Source: Flavobacterium keumense
GTDB taxonomy: Bacteria; Bacteroidota; Bacteroidia; Flavobacteriales; Flavobacteriaceae
Direction of reading: 5' to 3'
Length of the DNA: 64,000 nucleotides
Assembly: GCF_029866485.1 (NCBI RefSeq)
Contig: NZ_CP092332.1
Location: forward strand, 372,001 to 436,000
Made by a program: the position numbers and the translations under genes. Positions 1-9,053 of the stretch are shown here, piece after piece; position 1 is the stretch's first letter; the number at the start of each line of letters is the position of its first letter. The notes under the pieces were generated by a model. It saw nothing but the letters and a program-made list of their open reading frames with translations, did not search any database and was not told where the DNA came from.

Positions 1-269
1 ACGCAGAGAAAATCAACCTTACAGGTAACAAATTGGATGAAAAAACATACATCCGTCACACTGGTTATCCTGGAGGACAAAGAAGTTTGACTGCAAAAGT
101 ATTGCAATCAAAAAACCCAGCTTTATTAGTAGAAAAAGCTGTAAAAGGAATGTTACCTAAAAACAAATTAGGAGCTGAACTTTTTAGAAATTTAAATGTT
201 GTTGTAGGATCTGAGCACAAACAAGGCGCTCAAAAACCTAAAACTGTTAACCTAAACGATCTTAAGTAA
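1..269 (+). CDS. rplM: 50S ribosomal protein L13 (uL13), 5' end cut by window
   Basis: Large-subunit ribosomal protein uL13. The frame is open from base 3 with no start codon, so the gene enters from outside the window. About 88 residues are visible; the family is usually near 150, so roughly 60 N-terminal residues are missing. Conserved blocks RHTGYPGG and KGMLPKNKLG are present. The stop codon overlaps the rpsI start by one base (TAATG), which implies translational coupling in the usual rplM-rpsI operon. A TTG at base 33 can be read as a start but lies inside the conserved domain and is not the real one. Confidence 0.95.
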   Translation, partial: AEKINLTGNKLDEKTYIRHTGYPGGQRSLTAKVLQSKNPALLVEKAVKGMLPKNKLGAELFRNLNVVVGSEHKQGAQKPKTVNLNDLK

Positions 270-655
270 TGGGAGTTATTCACAAAATCGGTAGAAGAAA
301 AACCGCTGTTGCACGTGTTTATGTTTCGGAAGGAACAGGAGTAATCACTGTAAACAAAAAAGAATTCGCAACTTACTTTCCAACAGCTACTTTACAGTAC
401 AAAGTGTTACAACCAATGTCTATGACAGAAAACGCTAACAATTTTGACGTAAAAGTAAATGTTTATGGAGGTGGTTCAACTGGTCAAGCAGAAGCTGTAA
501 GAATGGCATTAGCACGTGTAATGTGTGAAGTAAATGCAGAAAACAGAGCAATCTTGAAACCAGAAGGTTTATTAACTAGAGACCCTAGAATGGTTGAACG
601 TAAGAAATTCGGTCAGAAGAAAGCTCGTAAGAGATTCCAATTCTCTAAACGTTAA
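269..655 (+). CDS. rpsI: 30S ribosomal protein S9 (uS9)
   Basis: Small-subunit ribosomal protein uS9, 128 residues, the normal length. It begins GVIHKIGRRKTAVARV and ends in the basic tail KARKRFQFSKR, which in the family reaches the decoding centre and contacts P-site tRNA. The start overlaps the rplM stop by one base and no Shine-Dalgarno sequence precedes it, so it is probably translated by coupling to rplM. A strong hairpin follows the stop and likely marks the end of the rplM-rpsI unit before rpsB. Confidence 0.98.
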   Translation: MGVIHKIGRRKTAVARVYVSEGTGVITVNKKEFATYFPTATLQYKVLQPMSMTENANNFDVKVNVYGGGSTGQAEAVRMALARVMCEVNAENRAILKPEGLLTRDPRMVERKKFGQKKARKRFQFSKR

Positions 656-663
656 TAGTACCT

Positions 664-686
664 GTCTTGTTCAAATGGAGCAAGAC
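664..686 (+). terminator. Hairpin after rpsI
   Basis: Nine-pair stem (664-672 with 678-686, one T-G wobble) around the loop AAATG. There is no clear T-run after it, so it may be a weak terminator, a processing site or a transcript-stabilising 3' hairpin separating rplM-rpsI from rpsB-tsf. Confidence 0.5.
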
Positions 687-701
687 ATCGTTCATTTATT
701 A

Positions 702-728
702 TTGAATTTAAAAACACAGTTATTGTTG
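702..728 (+). promoter_or_regulatory. Candidate rpsB promoter
   Basis: TTG at 702-704 and TATTGTTG at 721-728 (seven of eight matches to TAnnTTTG), with a 16-base spacer that is slightly short. Transcription would begin around 733, at the base of the first leader hairpin. Confidence 0.35.
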
Positions 729-729
729 C

Positions 730-801
730 TCCTACCGAGGTAGGGAATAGTTTAGCATCTAAATGTATATAGCCGAGTAATCGCCATCTATACATTGCTA
801 A
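730..801 (+). promoter_or_regulatory. Structured rpsB leader RNA candidate
   Basis: Two hairpins precede rpsB. The first pairs 731-735 with 740-744 around the loop CGAG. The second is a rod: TTAGC (752-756) with GCTAA (797-801), AATGTATA (762-769) with TATACATT (789-796), and CGA (774-776) with TCG (781-783) closing a four-base loop; bases 757-761 bulge out. The motif CCGAG occurs in both hairpins. Ribosomal-protein leaders often bind their own product, so feedback by S2 is a reasonable guess, but I do not recognise a named family. Confidence 0.55.
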
Positions 802-828
802 TCAACAGAACGTAAACTAGTACAAAAA

Positions 829-1605
829 ATGGCAAACAAAGTTGAAGTAAAAGAATTACTAGAAGCAGGTGTTCACTTCGGACACATGACTAGAAAATGG
901 GACCCAAACATGGCTCCTTACATTTATATGGAACGTAATGGAATCCACATTATCAATCTATATAAAACTGCAGCAAAAATCGAAGAAGCTAACGAAGCTT
1001 TGAAAAAAATCGCTGCATCAGGTAGAAAAATCTTATTCGTTGCTACCAAAAAACAAGCAAAAGATATTGTAGCTGAGAAAGCTAAATCTGCAAACATGCC
1101 TTACATCACTGAAAGATGGCCAGGTGGAATGTTGACTAACTTCGTAACTATCCGTAAAGCTGTTAAAAAAATGGCTACGATTGATAAAATGAAGAAAGAC
1201 GGAACATTCAATACTCTTTCAAAAAAAGAGCGTTTACAAGTAGATCGTCTTCGTGCTAAATTAGAGAAAAACTTAGGTTCTATCGCTGACATGTCTAGAC
1301 TACCTGCAGCCTTGTTCGTAGTAGATATTAAAGCTGAACACATCGCTATAAAAGAAGCTCAAAAATTAAACATTCCAGTTTTTGCAATGGTAGATACGAA
1401 TTCAGACCCAAGAGAGGTTGATTACGTAATCCCTGCAAATGATGATGCTTCTAAATCAATCGATAAAATTTTAACTTTAGTTACAGCTGCTGTTATTGAA
1501 GGTCTTTCTGATAGAGGATCTGAAAAAGAAGTAGAAACAGAAGAAACTCCTGCTGAAGAAGTAGAAGCTGCTCCTGCTGAAGAAACTCCAGCTACTGAAG
1601 AGTAA
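829..1605 (+). CDS. rpsB: 30S ribosomal protein S2 (uS2)
   Basis: Small-subunit ribosomal protein uS2, 258 residues. The N-terminal signature HFGHMTRKWDPNM (about residues 17-29) and the central block ERWPGGMLTNF are typical. The last 25 or so residues form an acidic Glu/Ala/Pro-rich extension, common in Bacteroidota S2. The gene follows a structured leader and precedes tsf by 109 bases, the conserved rpsB-tsf pairing. No Shine-Dalgarno sequence is seen before the ATG. Confidence 0.98.
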   Translation: MANKVEVKELLEAGVHFGHMTRKWDPNMAPYIYMERNGIHIINLYKTAAKIEEANEALKKIAASGRKILFVATKKQAKDIVAEKAKSANMPYITERWPGGMLTNFVTIRKAVKKMATIDKMKKDGTFNTLSKKERLQVDRLRAKLEKNLGSIADMSRLPAALFVVDIKAEHIAIKEAQKLNIPVFAMVDTNSDPREVDYVIPANDDASKSIDKILTLVTAAVIEGLSDRGSEKEVETEETPAEEVEAAPAEETPATEE

Positions 1606-1617
1606 TCAATTATTTTT

Positions 1618-1691
1618 AAGATTGAAGGATTTGAAGATTACAAATTATTGATTATACAATTGATAATTAAATCCTTAAATTTTTCAATCTT
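1618..1691 (+). promoter_or_regulatory. Long hairpin between rpsB and tsf
   Basis: AAGATTGAA (1618-1626) pairs with TTCAATCTT (1683-1691), and GGATTT (1627-1632) pairs with AAATCC (1669-1674), leaving an asymmetric bulge on the 3' side. The interior is A+T-rich and can pair weakly. It nearly fills the intergenic space and could set the rpsB to tsf ratio through partial termination, processing or mRNA stability. Confidence 0.55.
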
Positions 1692-1714
1692 TTAATCTTT
1701 AAATCAAAAAAAAT

Positions 1715-2539
1715 ATGGCAACAATTACTGCTGCAGATGTAAATAAATTAAGAACAATCACAGGTGCAGGTATGATGGACTGCAAAAAAGCCTTGGTTGA
1801 AGCTGACGGAGATTTCGATTTAGCTATCGAAAATTTACGTAAAAAAGGACAAAAAGTAGCTGCTAACCGTTCTGATAGAGAATCTACAGAAGGTGCTGTT
1901 ATCGCTGTTGTTAATGACGCTAAAACAGCTGGTGTTGTGATTTCATTAAACTGCGAAACTGACTTCGTAGGTAAAAACGAAGCATTCGTAAAATTAGCGC
2001 AAGATTTAGCTGCTTTAGCTTTGAACTTCGATTCTAAAGACGCTTTCTTAGCTGCTGATTTCAACGGAATCACCGTGGCTGAAAAACTAATCGAACAAAC
2101 AGGAGTGATTGGAGAAAAAATTGAAATCGGTTCTTTTGAAAGATTAGAAGGCCCATTCGTTGGTTCTTACATCCACGCTGGAAACAAAATTGCTACTTTA
2201 GTAGCATTATCTGCTAATGTTGCTGGAGCTGAAGAAGCTGCTAGAAACGTAGCAATGCAAGCAGCTGCTATGAACCCAATTGCTTTGAACGAAGCTGGTG
2301 TTGATGCTGCAATCATTGAAAAAGAAATTGAAATCGCAAAAGAGCAATTGAGAGCTGAAGGAAAACCAGAAGCGATGTTGGAAAACATCTCTAAAGGAAA
2401 AATCCAACGTTTCTACAAAGACAACACTTTAGTAAATCAAGATTACATCAAAGATGGTTCTATGAATGTTGCTGCTTACGTAAAATCAGTGGATGCTAAC
2501 TTAACTGTTACAGGATTCAAAAGAGCTGCTTTAGGATAA
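1715..2539 (+). CDS. tsf: Elongation factor Ts
   Basis: Guanine-nucleotide exchange factor for EF-Tu, 274 residues. The N-terminal UBA-like module carries LRTITGAGMMDCKKAL (about residues 12-27), and the core carries CETDFVGKNEAF, whose Asp-Phe pair enters EF-Tu to displace Mg-GDP. The length fits the short bacterial form. It lies downstream of rpsB and is followed by a strong intrinsic terminator, so it closes this translation operon. Confidence 0.98.
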   Translation: MATITAADVNKLRTITGAGMMDCKKALVEADGDFDLAIENLRKKGQKVAANRSDRESTEGAVIAVVNDAKTAGVVISLNCETDFVGKNEAFVKLAQDLAALALNFDSKDAFLAADFNGITVAEKLIEQTGVIGEKIEIGSFERLEGPFVGSYIHAGNKIATLVALSANVAGAEEAARNVAMQAAAMNPIALNEAGVDAAIIEKEIEIAKEQLRAEGKPEAMLENISKGKIQRFYKDNTLVNQDYIKDGSMNVAAYVKSVDANLTVTGFKRAALG

Positions 2540-2567
2540 TTTAAAGAGAGTTTAATCTATTCCTACA

Positions 2568-2598
2568 AATCCCATTCCTAACCGAATGGGATTTTTTT
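2568..2598 (+). terminator. Intrinsic terminator after tsf
   Basis: Perfect ten-pair stem AATCCCATTC/GAATGGGATT with a six-base loop, followed by an unbroken T-run to 2598. Confidence 0.93.
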
Positions 2599-2652
2599 AT
2601 TCCGAAAATTCCAAAATAAAATACTAAATTTGAGAAACTAATCCCGTAGCTT

Positions 2653-3309
2653 ATGTTCAAATCTAAGAAAGATACCGTATTTGTAATCCTAGCAGGGATT
2701 TTCATTACCAATGCCGTGGTTGCCGAATTAATTGGCGGGAAGTTGATTCAAATTGGCCCTTTTGTGATGAGTATTGGGATTTTACCTTGGCCAGTGGTGT
2801 TTTTAACAACAGACTTAATCAATGAATATTTTGGCGAAAAAGGAGTAAGAAGACTATCTTTTATAACCGCCAGCTTAATTGCCTACGCTTTTTTAGTTTT
2901 ACTTTTAGCAATAGCCATTCCAGCCGCCAAAGGAATCAGTCCTGTAAATGACGAACAATTTCAAGCTGTTTTTGGGCAAAGTATGTGGATAATCGTAGGG
3001 AGTATTATGGCTTTCTTAGTTTCGCAATTAATTGATGTTTCTGTATTTTGGTATTTTAGAAACAAAACGGGCAGCAAGAAAATTTGGCTTAGAACTACTG
3101 GTTCTACCGTAATATCACAATTATTTGATTCTTTCATTGTATTGGGAGTTGCGTTTTGGTTGCCTGGGAAAATTAACTTTGAAACTTTTATCGGTTCCGC
3201 TTTAACTGGTTATACTTTTAAACTAGGAATAGCCATACTTTTAACACCTCTAATTTATTGGGGACACCGAATTATAAAAAACTATTTAGACAGCGATATA
3301 CCAGCATAA
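2653..3309 (+). CDS. yhhQ: Queuosine precursor transporter, YhhQ/VUT family
   Basis: Inner-membrane protein of 218 residues with about six hydrophobic segments. The segments NAVVAELIGGK near the N-terminus, TDLINEYFGEKG (about residues 53-64) and SQLIDVSVFWYFRN are typical of the VUT/YhhQ family, which imports 7-deazaguanine precursors (preQ0/preQ1) for tRNA queuosine. The gene ends one base before the tag start, suggesting co-transcription. No queuosine riboswitch was seen upstream, only the tsf terminator and a short A+T-rich spacer. Confidence 0.9.
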   Translation: MFKSKKDTVFVILAGIFITNAVVAELIGGKLIQIGPFVMSIGILPWPVVFLTTDLINEYFGEKGVRRLSFITASLIAYAFLVLLLAIAIPAAKGISPVNDEQFQAVFGQSMWIIVGSIMAFLVSQLIDVSVFWYFRNKTGSKKIWLRTTGSTVISQLFDSFIVLGVAFWLPGKINFETFIGSALTGYTFKLGIAILLTPLIYWGHRIIKNYLDSDIPA

Positions 3310-3310
3310 A

Positions 3311-3873
3311 ATGGACAAAAACAGATGCAAATGGTGCGTAGGCATCCCAATTTACGAAGAATATCATGATCACGAATGGGGCGTTCCTGTATATGACGAT
3401 CAAAAATTATTTGAATTCTTAATCTTAGAAACATTTCAAGCAGGACTAAGTTGGATCACTATTCTAAAAAAGAGAGAAAACTTTCGCGCCGCATTTGACC
3501 AATTTGATTACCAAAAAATAGCGTTATATATAACGAAACAAAAATTCAAGAATTATTACAAGATTCGGGTATTATTCGCAATCAGTTAAAAGTACGATCT
3601 GCTGTGGCAAATGCAATTGCTTTCATGAAAGTACAACAAGAGTTTGGCAGCTTTAGTAAGTATATTTGGCAATTCACTGATGGGAAACCGATTATCAATC
3701 AACCACAAACGTTAAAAGATATTGCTGCTACTACTCCACTTTCAGATGCCATCAGTAAAGACTTGAAAAAACGTGGGTTCAAATTTGTAGGTTCGACAGT
3801 AGTGTATGCTCACATGCAAGCCACAGGAATGGTAGATGATCATGTGGCAGATTGCTGGAAAAGAACAAACTAA
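3311..3873 (+). pseudogene. tag: DNA-3-methyladenine glycosylase I, frameshifted
   Basis: Base-excision repair glycosylase that removes 3-methyladenine. Two reading frames together reproduce the enzyme. The first (from 3311) gives the start, with Cys-Lys-Trp-Cys, YHDHEWGVP and QAGLSWITILKKRE. The second gives the rest, with DSGIIRNQ upstream of its GTG, KKRGFKFVGST, MQATG and DDHVADCW. The frames join at a (TA)4 run, 3525-3532. Removing one TA restores a continuous 186-residue protein, very close to E. coli Tag (187). Either this is a real loss or reversible slippage mutation, or a sequencing error. Zinc-binding residues occur in both halves, so neither half should work alone. Confidence 0.9.
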
Positions 3874-3948
3874 AGTACGATATACGATATAAGAGGTAGG
3901 ATATACGAGGTACAATTTACATGTTGATTTTTGTTATTGAAATTGTGT

Positions 3949-4584
3949 CTAGCTTTTCAGAATTTCAATAAAATGGTCTCTAGTTATTTCGCGACAACCT
4001 AAACTTTCTAGATGCGGATTGTAAATTTGGCAATCCATCAATTTATAATTATTTTCTTCTAGATATCGGGACCAATGAATAAATGCGACTTTAGAAGCAT
4101 TCGTTACTTTAGAAAACATACTTTCTCCACAGAAAACAGTTCCTAAATCAACTCCATACAAACCACCAACTAGTTGGTCATCTTGCCATACCTCAACGGA
4201 TTTAGCTACACCCAATTCATTCAGTTTACAATAGGCTTGAATCATCTCATTGGTTATCCAAGTCCCCTGTTGTCCTTCACGCTTTATTTTTTGACAATTG
4301 GAAATTACCCCTCTAAAATCGTGATTGAAAGTTACTTTGAATAAATCTCGATTCAGAATGTTTCGCATACTTTTTGAAACTACTAAATCTTCAAAAAACA
4401 ATACCATTCTGGGATTAGGCGACCACCACAAAATAGGATCTCCTTCTTCAAACCAAGGAAAAATACCGCTCTTGTAGGCCAATACTAATCGCTCAGGAGA
4501 CAAGTCCCCACCAATAGCCAAAAAACCATCTTCGTTGGCTTTAGAAACAGGCGGAAATACTAAGTCTTTAGTAAGGTAATGCAT
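3949..4584 (-). CDS. aat: Leucyl/phenylalanyl-tRNA-protein transferase
   Basis: Transfers Leu or Phe from tRNA to N-terminal Lys/Arg of proteins, creating N-degrons for ClpAP in the N-end rule pathway. At 211 residues it is close to the usual length. Motifs GIFPWFEEGDPILWWSPNPRMVL (in two pieces around residues 39-62), GGLYGVDLG and FCGESMFS are diagnostic. It is read away from nrdA and has its own promoter, whose -33 element sits inside the nrdA terminator. Short A+T-rich near-repeats of the type gatatacga lie in the spacer beyond its stop (3874-3948). Confidence 0.96.
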   Translation of the reverse strand: MHYLTKDLVFPPVSKANEDGFLAIGGDLSPERLVLAYKSGIFPWFEEGDPILWWSPNPRMVLFFEDLVVSKSMRNILNRDLFKVTFNHDFRGVISNCQKIKREGQQGTWITNEMIQAYCKLNELGVAKSVEVWQDDQLVGGLYGVDLGTVFCGESMFSKVTNASKVAFIHWSRYLEENNYKLMDCQIYNPHLESLGCREITRDHFIEILKS

Positions 4585-4607
4585 TTAATAATTAAATTGT
4601 TCTAAGA

Positions 4608-4638
4608 CAAATATACTACTAAAAAAAACAGCCATCAA
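4608..4638 (-). promoter_or_regulatory. aat promoter
   Basis: On the minus strand, a perfect -7 element TATATTTG (4615-4608) and a -33 TTG (4638-4636) with a 20-base spacer. The -33 element lies in the loop of the nrdA terminator. The predicted start is near 4603, giving a leader of about 20 bases. Confidence 0.7.
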
Positions 4639-4650
4639 TAATGACGGCTG
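4617..4650 (-). terminator. Intrinsic terminator after nrdA
   Basis: On the minus strand, CAGCC/GGCTG stem (4646-4650 with 4629-4633), a one-base mismatch, three further pairs, then a run of eight T. Confidence 0.85.
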
Positions 4651-4673
4651 CTCTAATATGAATTTGTAGCATT

Positions 4674-7100
4674 TTATGAACCACACATTTCGCACTCCTC
4701 AGGACCTGCGTTACGCGCTTGCTCAATCATCGCTCTGTACTCTTCGGCAGTCATTTCAACTACTTCATTAACTACTGCAACAGGTTGTTCTTTTACTTCC
4801 AATTCTACTACAGTTTCTGGCACTGCTTTTTTATCGTTGTTTACCGTAAACTTAATCGCATCAACTGCTGATTTAGTTCTCAAATAATACATTCCTGTTT
4901 TCAAACCTGATTGCCATGCATAGAAATGCATTGAGGTTAATTTAGAATAGTTAGCATCTTGCATAAACAAGTTCAACGATTGTGATTGGTCAATAAAATA
5001 TCCTCTTTGACGTGACATATCAATAATGTCTTTCATTGACATTTCCCAAACCGTTTTATATAATTCCTTCAAATCTTGTGGAATCACATCAATGTTTTGA
5101 ACGGATCCATTATGACGCATAATTTCTTGTTTCAATGATTCGTTCCACAAACCACGTTCTACTAAATCGTGCAATAAATGTTTGTTTACAACGATGAATT
5201 CTCCAGACAATACACGACGGGTATATAAGTTAGAAGTATACGGTTCAAAAGCTTCGTTATTTCCTAAAATTTGAGAAGTTGAAGCAGTTGGCATTGGAGC
5301 AACTAATAACGAGTTTCTTACCCCGTGTTCAACTACTTCTTTTCGTAACGATGCCCAGTCCCAACGACCTGATAATTCCTCATCTTTCATTCCCCAAAGG
5401 TTGTGTTGGAATTCTCCTTGAGAAATTGGAGAACCTTTGAAAGTAGAATAAGGACCTTCTTCTTTTGCCATTTCCATGGAAGCAGTTACTGCAGCAAAGT
5501 ATAATGTTTCAAAGATTTCTTGGTTCAATTTTTTAGCTTCGTCACTTGTAAACGGCATACGTAACATGATAAAAGCATCTGCTAATCCTTGTACTCCAAG
5601 ACCTACTGGACGATGACGTAAATTAGAATTTTCTGCCTCTTTTACTGGATAGTAATTTCTATCTATTACTTTATTCAAGTTGCGAGTAACTCGTTTAGTA
5701 ACATCAAACAACAATTGGTGATTGAAGCTTCCGTTCTCCACAAACATTGGTAATGAAATTGAAGCCAAGTTACACACCGCAATTTCATCTTTAGAAGTAT
5801 ATTCTAATATTTCAGTACATAAATTAGACGAACGGATAGTTCCTAAATTCTTTTGGTTCGATTTACGGTTTGCCGCATCTTTATACAACATGTATGGAGT
5901 TCCAGTCTCAATTTGAGATTCTAGAATTTTTTCCCACAACTCACGTGCTTTAATGGTTTTTCTACCTTTTCCTTGCGCTTCATACGAAGTATATAACGCT
6001 TCGAATTCTTCTCCATATACATCATACAATCCTGGACATTCATTTGGACACATCAAGGTCCAAGTGCTATCTTCTTGTACTCGCTTCATGAACAAATCCG
6101 AAGTCCACATGGCAAAGAATAAATCTCTTGCACGCATTTCTTCTTTTCCTGTATTCTTTTTTAAATCCAAGAAATCAAAAATATCAGCATGCCAAGTTTC
6201 TAAATAAATAGCAAAACTTCCTTTGCGTTTTCCACCACCCTGATCTACATAACGAGCTGTATCATTAAAAACTCTCAACATAGGAACAATTCCGTTTGAC
6301 GTTCCGTTAGTTCCACGAATATAAGAACCCGTTGCTCTAACATTATGAATTGATAAACCAATTCCTCCTGCAGATTGTGAAATTTTAGCAGTTTGTTTTA
6401 AAGTGTCATAAATTCCATCAATACTATCGTCTTGCATAGACAAAAGGAAACAAGAAGACATCTGAGGTTTTGGAGTCCCTGCATTGAACAAGGTTGGCGT
6501 AGCGTGAGTAAAGAATTTTTTTGACATTAAGTCGTACGTTTCTATTACCGAATCCAAGTCATTCAAGTGAATCCCTACAGCTACGCGCATCAACATATGT
6601 TGTGGGCGCTCTACAATTTTTCCGTTGATACGCAACAAATACGAACGCTCTAATGTTTTAAATCCAAAATAATCGTAATTAAAATCTCTATTATAAATAA
6701 TATGCGAATTCAAGAATTCAGCATTCTCCTGAATCACTTTATGAACTTCTTCTGACAATAATGGAGCCGCTTGATTGGTTCTTGGGTTTACATAATGATA
6801 CATCTCATTCATCGTTTCTGAGAAGGATTTGTTTGTGTTTTTATGTAAATTAGAGATTGCTATTCGGGCTGCTAACTGTGCATAATCTGGATGTGCAACT
6901 GTCATTGCAGCTGCGGTTTCGGCAGCAAGATTATCTAATTCAGATGTAGTAACTCCATCATACAATCCTTCAATCACACGCATTGCTACTTTTACAGCAT
7001 CAACTAAATCATTTAAACCATAACATAGTTTTTTTATTCTATCTGTGATTTTGTCAAACATTACCGGTTCTTTATGACCGTCTCTTTTTACTACATACAT
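4674..7100 (-). CDS. nrdA: Ribonucleoside-diphosphate reductase alpha subunit
   Basis: Catalytic subunit of class I ribonucleotide reductase, 808 residues, reducing NDPs to dNDPs. An N-terminal ATP-cone (about 1-90, starting [13 protein letters not shown]) provides overall dATP control. Catalytic residues follow the eukaryotic spacing: Cys217 in SSCFLL, then Asn426, Cys428 and Glu430 in NLCTE, then Cys443. The C-terminus ends in the redox pair CEMC after an acidic linker, for reduction by thioredoxin or glutaredoxin. It lies downstream of nrdB, with a 106-base gap holding a small hairpin and a piece of a dispersed repeat, and ends at a strong terminator. Confidence 0.98.
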   Translation of the reverse strand: MYVVKRDGHKEPVMFDKITDRIKKLCYGLNDLVDAVKVAMRVIEGLYDGVTTSELDNLAAETAAAMTVAHPDYAQLAARIAISNLHKNTNKSFSETMNEMYHYVNPRTNQAAPLLSEEVHKVIQENAEFLNSHIIYNRDFNYDYFGFKTLERSYLLRINGKIVERPQHMLMRVAVGIHLNDLDSVIETYDLMSKKFFTHATPTLFNAGTPKPQMSSCFLLSMQDDSIDGIYDTLKQTAKISQSAGGIGLSIHNVRATGSYIRGTNGTSNGIVPMLRVFNDTARYVDQGGGKRKGSFAIYLETWHADIFDFLDLKKNTGKEEMRARDLFFAMWTSDLFMKRVQEDSTWTLMCPNECPGLYDVYGEEFEALYTSYEAQGKGRKTIKARELWEKILESQIETGTPYMLYKDAANRKSNQKNLGTIRSSNLCTEILEYTSKDEIAVCNLASISLPMFVENGSFNHQLLFDVTKRVTRNLNKVIDRNYYPVKEAENSNLRHRPVGLGVQGLADAFIMLRMPFTSDEAKKLNQEIFETLYFAAVTASMEMAKEEGPYSTFKGSPISQGEFQHNLWGMKDEELSGRWDWASLRKEVVEHGVRNSLLVAPMPTASTSQILGNNEAFEPYTSNLYTRRVLSGEFIVVNKHLLHDLVERGLWNESLKQEIMRHNGSVQNIDVIPQDLKELYKTVWEMSMKDIIDMSRQRGYFIDQSQSLNLFMQDANYSKLTSMHFYAWQSGLKTGMYYLRTKSAVDAIKFTVNNDKKAVPETVVELEVKEQPVAVVNEVVEMTAEEYRAMIEQARNAGPEECEMCGS

Positions 7101-7164
7101 AATCTTGTGGTTTTAAGAAACCAAGAAATCCCTTCCTTGATTTCGGGTATTTGTTATTATTTGT

Positions 7165-7190
7165 TTTGCGCCTTTGCGCGGTAATTTAAT
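7165..7190. repeat. Short copy of dispersed TTTGCGC intergenic repeat
   Basis: The stretch with TTTGCGCC, TTTGCGCGG and a following TAATTTA in the nrdB-nrdA gap resembles the end of the longer repeat at 53237-53280. The copy is short, so homology is tentative. Confidence 0.35.
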
Positions 7191-7206
7191 ACGAGATAAC
7201 GTCAGA

Positions 7207-8184
7207 TTAGAAATCAGCGTCAAATGTGATTTTCTGCGCCTGAGAATCGGTGTTCCTTACACCCGCTTTTTGATATTCTCCTACACGTTTTTCAAAGAAA
7301 TTAGTTTTCCCTTGCAATGAAATCATATCCATAAAATCAAATGGATTAGATGCATTATATACTCTATCACAACCTAATTCAACTAACAATCTATCGGTAA
7401 CAAACTCTAAATATTGTGTCATTAAGCTTGCATTCATTCCAATCAAACTCACAGGAAGCGACTCGGTAATAAATTTTCTTTCAATATCCAAAGCGTTAGT
7501 CAAAATCTCTGTAATTCTAGCTTTTGACACTTTATTAATTAAGTGATTGTTATGCAAATGAACCGCAAAATCACAATGCATCCCTTCGTCTCTAGAAATT
7601 AGCTCATTTGAAAAAGTTAAACCTGGCATCAATCCACGTTTTTTCAACCAATAAATAGAGCAGAAAGAACCAGAGAAGAAAATACCTTCTACTGCTGCAA
7701 AAGCAATTAATCGCTCAGCAAAAGAATCTGATTGAATCCATTTTAATGCCCATTCTGCCTTTTCCTTAATTGCTGGAAAAACCTCAATAGCATGAAATAA
7801 CTCGTTTTTTTCAGCCTCGTCTTTCACATAAGTATCAATCAATAAAGAATAAGTTTCACTGTGAATATTCTCCATCATTAATTGAAATCCATAGAAAAAT
7901 TTAGCTTCTGGATATTGTACTTCACTCACAAAATTCTCAGCTAAATTCTCATTTACAATTCCATCTGAAGCAGCAAAAAAAGCTAAAATATGCTTAATAA
8001 AATAACGCTCATCATCGTTTAATTTATTATTCCAATCATTCAAATCAGAATGCAAATCAATTTCTTCTGCCGTCCATATACAGGCCTCTTGCTTTTTATA
8101 CCAATCCCAAATATCAGGGTGTTTAATAGGGAAAATAACAAAACGATCTTTGTTTTCTTGCAAAATTGGTTCAATTGTAGACAT
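7207..8184 (-). CDS. nrdB: Ribonucleoside-diphosphate reductase beta subunit
   Basis: Radical-generating subunit of class I ribonucleotide reductase, 325 residues. The di-iron and radical motif is intact: Asp43 in EEIDLHSD, then [12 protein letters not shown] with Glu105, His108 and the radical Tyr112. The sequence ([22 protein letters not shown]) resembles eukaryotic R2 more than enterobacterial NrdB, matching the nrdA type. It is the first gene of nrdB-nrdA. The upstream region (8185-8383) is A+T-rich with one perfect -7 element; I saw no clear NrdR box. Confidence 0.98.
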   Translation of the reverse strand: MSTIEPILQENKDRFVIFPIKHPDIWDWYKKQEACIWTAEEIDLHSDLNDWNNKLNDDERYFIKHILAFFAASDGIVNENLAENFVSEVQYPEAKFFYGFQLMMENIHSETYSLLIDTYVKDEAEKNELFHAIEVFPAIKEKAEWALKWIQSDSFAERLIAFAAVEGIFFSGSFCSIYWLKKRGLMPGLTFSNELISRDEGMHCDFAVHLHNNHLINKVSKARITEILTNALDIERKFITESLPVSLIGMNASLMTQYLEFVTDRLLVELGCDRVYNASNPFDFMDMISLQGKTNFFEKRVGEYQKAGVRNTDSQAQKITFDADF

Positions 8185-8274
8185 AGTTATTTTAGTATTG
8201 TGTGTTGAAAAAAAATAAAATTTGGGGTGATTATGGGATTACAAAGATTGTGAAATATTGCGGTTATTAAAAGT

Positions 8275-8282
8275 CAAACTTA
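8275..8282 (-). promoter_or_regulatory. Candidate nrdB promoter (-7 element)
   Basis: Minus-strand TAAGTTTG (8282-8275) matches TAnnTTTG exactly. The nearest -33 candidate is about 24 bases further upstream, a little too far, so only the -7 is well supported. It would give a leader of about 85 bases. Confidence 0.4.
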
Positions 8283-8374
8283 TTCACAATCGGCTCTAGT
8301 TTTTAACAAAATAGACTATTAAAATATTTTTTGAATTAATTTTTAATTTGCTCAATATCAATTGCTTAAAAAAT

Positions 8375-8412
8375 GTAAAAAAAAGAAAACCCCATAAAAT
8401 ATGGGGTTTTCT
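8375..8412 (-). terminator. Intrinsic terminator after the DUF3109 gene
   Basis: Near-perfect stem AGAAAACCCCATA/TATGGGGTTTTCT with a short A-rich loop. On the minus strand it is followed by a run of eight T. It separates the DUF3109 gene from nrdBA. Confidence 0.9.
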
Positions 8413-8451
8413 AAAATTTTAATTTTTTCAGATTTACAATTTCTTGATGTG

Positions 8452-9018
8452 CTATTTCCTAAAATCTAAAGCTACTTTTTCGAGTTCTAAATACCAATCC
8501 TCTCCAAATTTTCGTATTAATGCATCTTTGACAAATTGATAAACTGGCACTTGCAATTCTTTGCCTAAAGTACAAGCGTCGTCACATATATGCCATTGAT
8601 CATAGTTAACTGCTGTAAATTCGGTAAAATCTTTTACTCGGATAGGATACAAATGACACGAAACTGGTTTTTTCCAATCTACAACTCCTTCATTATACGC
8701 TTGTTCGATACCACATAAAGCAGTGGTACCATCAAAAATAACATAGGCACAATCTTTCCCTTCAATTAATGTAGTTTCAAAATCACCATCTTCTCCTGTT
8801 ACCCAAGTTCCTTGCGATTCTATGGCTGCAATTCCTTCTGGACGTAAATAAGGTTTTACTTTAGGATAAATTTCTTCCATTATTTTAGTTTCCTCTTCGC
8901 TCAGCGGAGCTCCAGCATCACCATCAATACAACAAGTGCCTTTACACGCAGATAAATTACAAACAAACTCTCTCTCGAGTATTTCTTCTGAAACGATGGT
9001 TTTTCCTAATTGAAACAT
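8452..9018 (-). CDS. DUF3109 family cysteine-rich protein
   Basis: Conserved Bacteroidota protein of unknown function, 188 residues from the chosen start. Cysteine clusters CNLSACKGTCC near the N-terminus, then single Cys residues, CHLYPIRV and CDDAC suggest metal or Fe-S binding, as in the related YkgJ zinc/iron-chelate family. The first possible ATG is at 9048, but the -7 element at 9053-9046 places the transcript start near 9041, so translation most likely begins at MFQLGKTIV (9018). Confidence 0.85.
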   Translation of the reverse strand: MFQLGKTIVSEEILEREFVCNLSACKGTCCIDGDAGAPLSEEETKIMEEIYPKVKPYLRPEGIAAIESQGTWVTGEDGDFETTLIEGKDCAYVIFDGTTALCGIEQAYNEGVVDWKKPVSCHLYPIRVKDFTEFTAVNYDQWHICDDACTLGKELQVPVYQFVKDALIRKFGEDWYLELEKVALDFRK

Positions 9019-9045
9019 TGGATACATATATTGAATAATGAAGTG

Positions 9046-9053
9046 CAAATGTA
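9046..9053 (-). promoter_or_regulatory. Promoter of the DUF3109 gene
   Basis: Minus-strand TACATTTG (9053-9046), a perfect -7 match. It decides the start codon of the gene by excluding the ATG at 9048. Confidence 0.55.

Noticed and set aside
33..269. Separate gene starting at TTG 33
   Set aside because: It is the inside of rplM, open to the window edge.
5722..6207. Plus-strand ORFs inside nrdA
   Set aside because: They are antisense shadows of a conserved gene, with no promoter or family match.
8185..8380. NrdR box upstream of nrdB
   Set aside because: No pair of palindromic NrdR-like sites could be recognised by eye.
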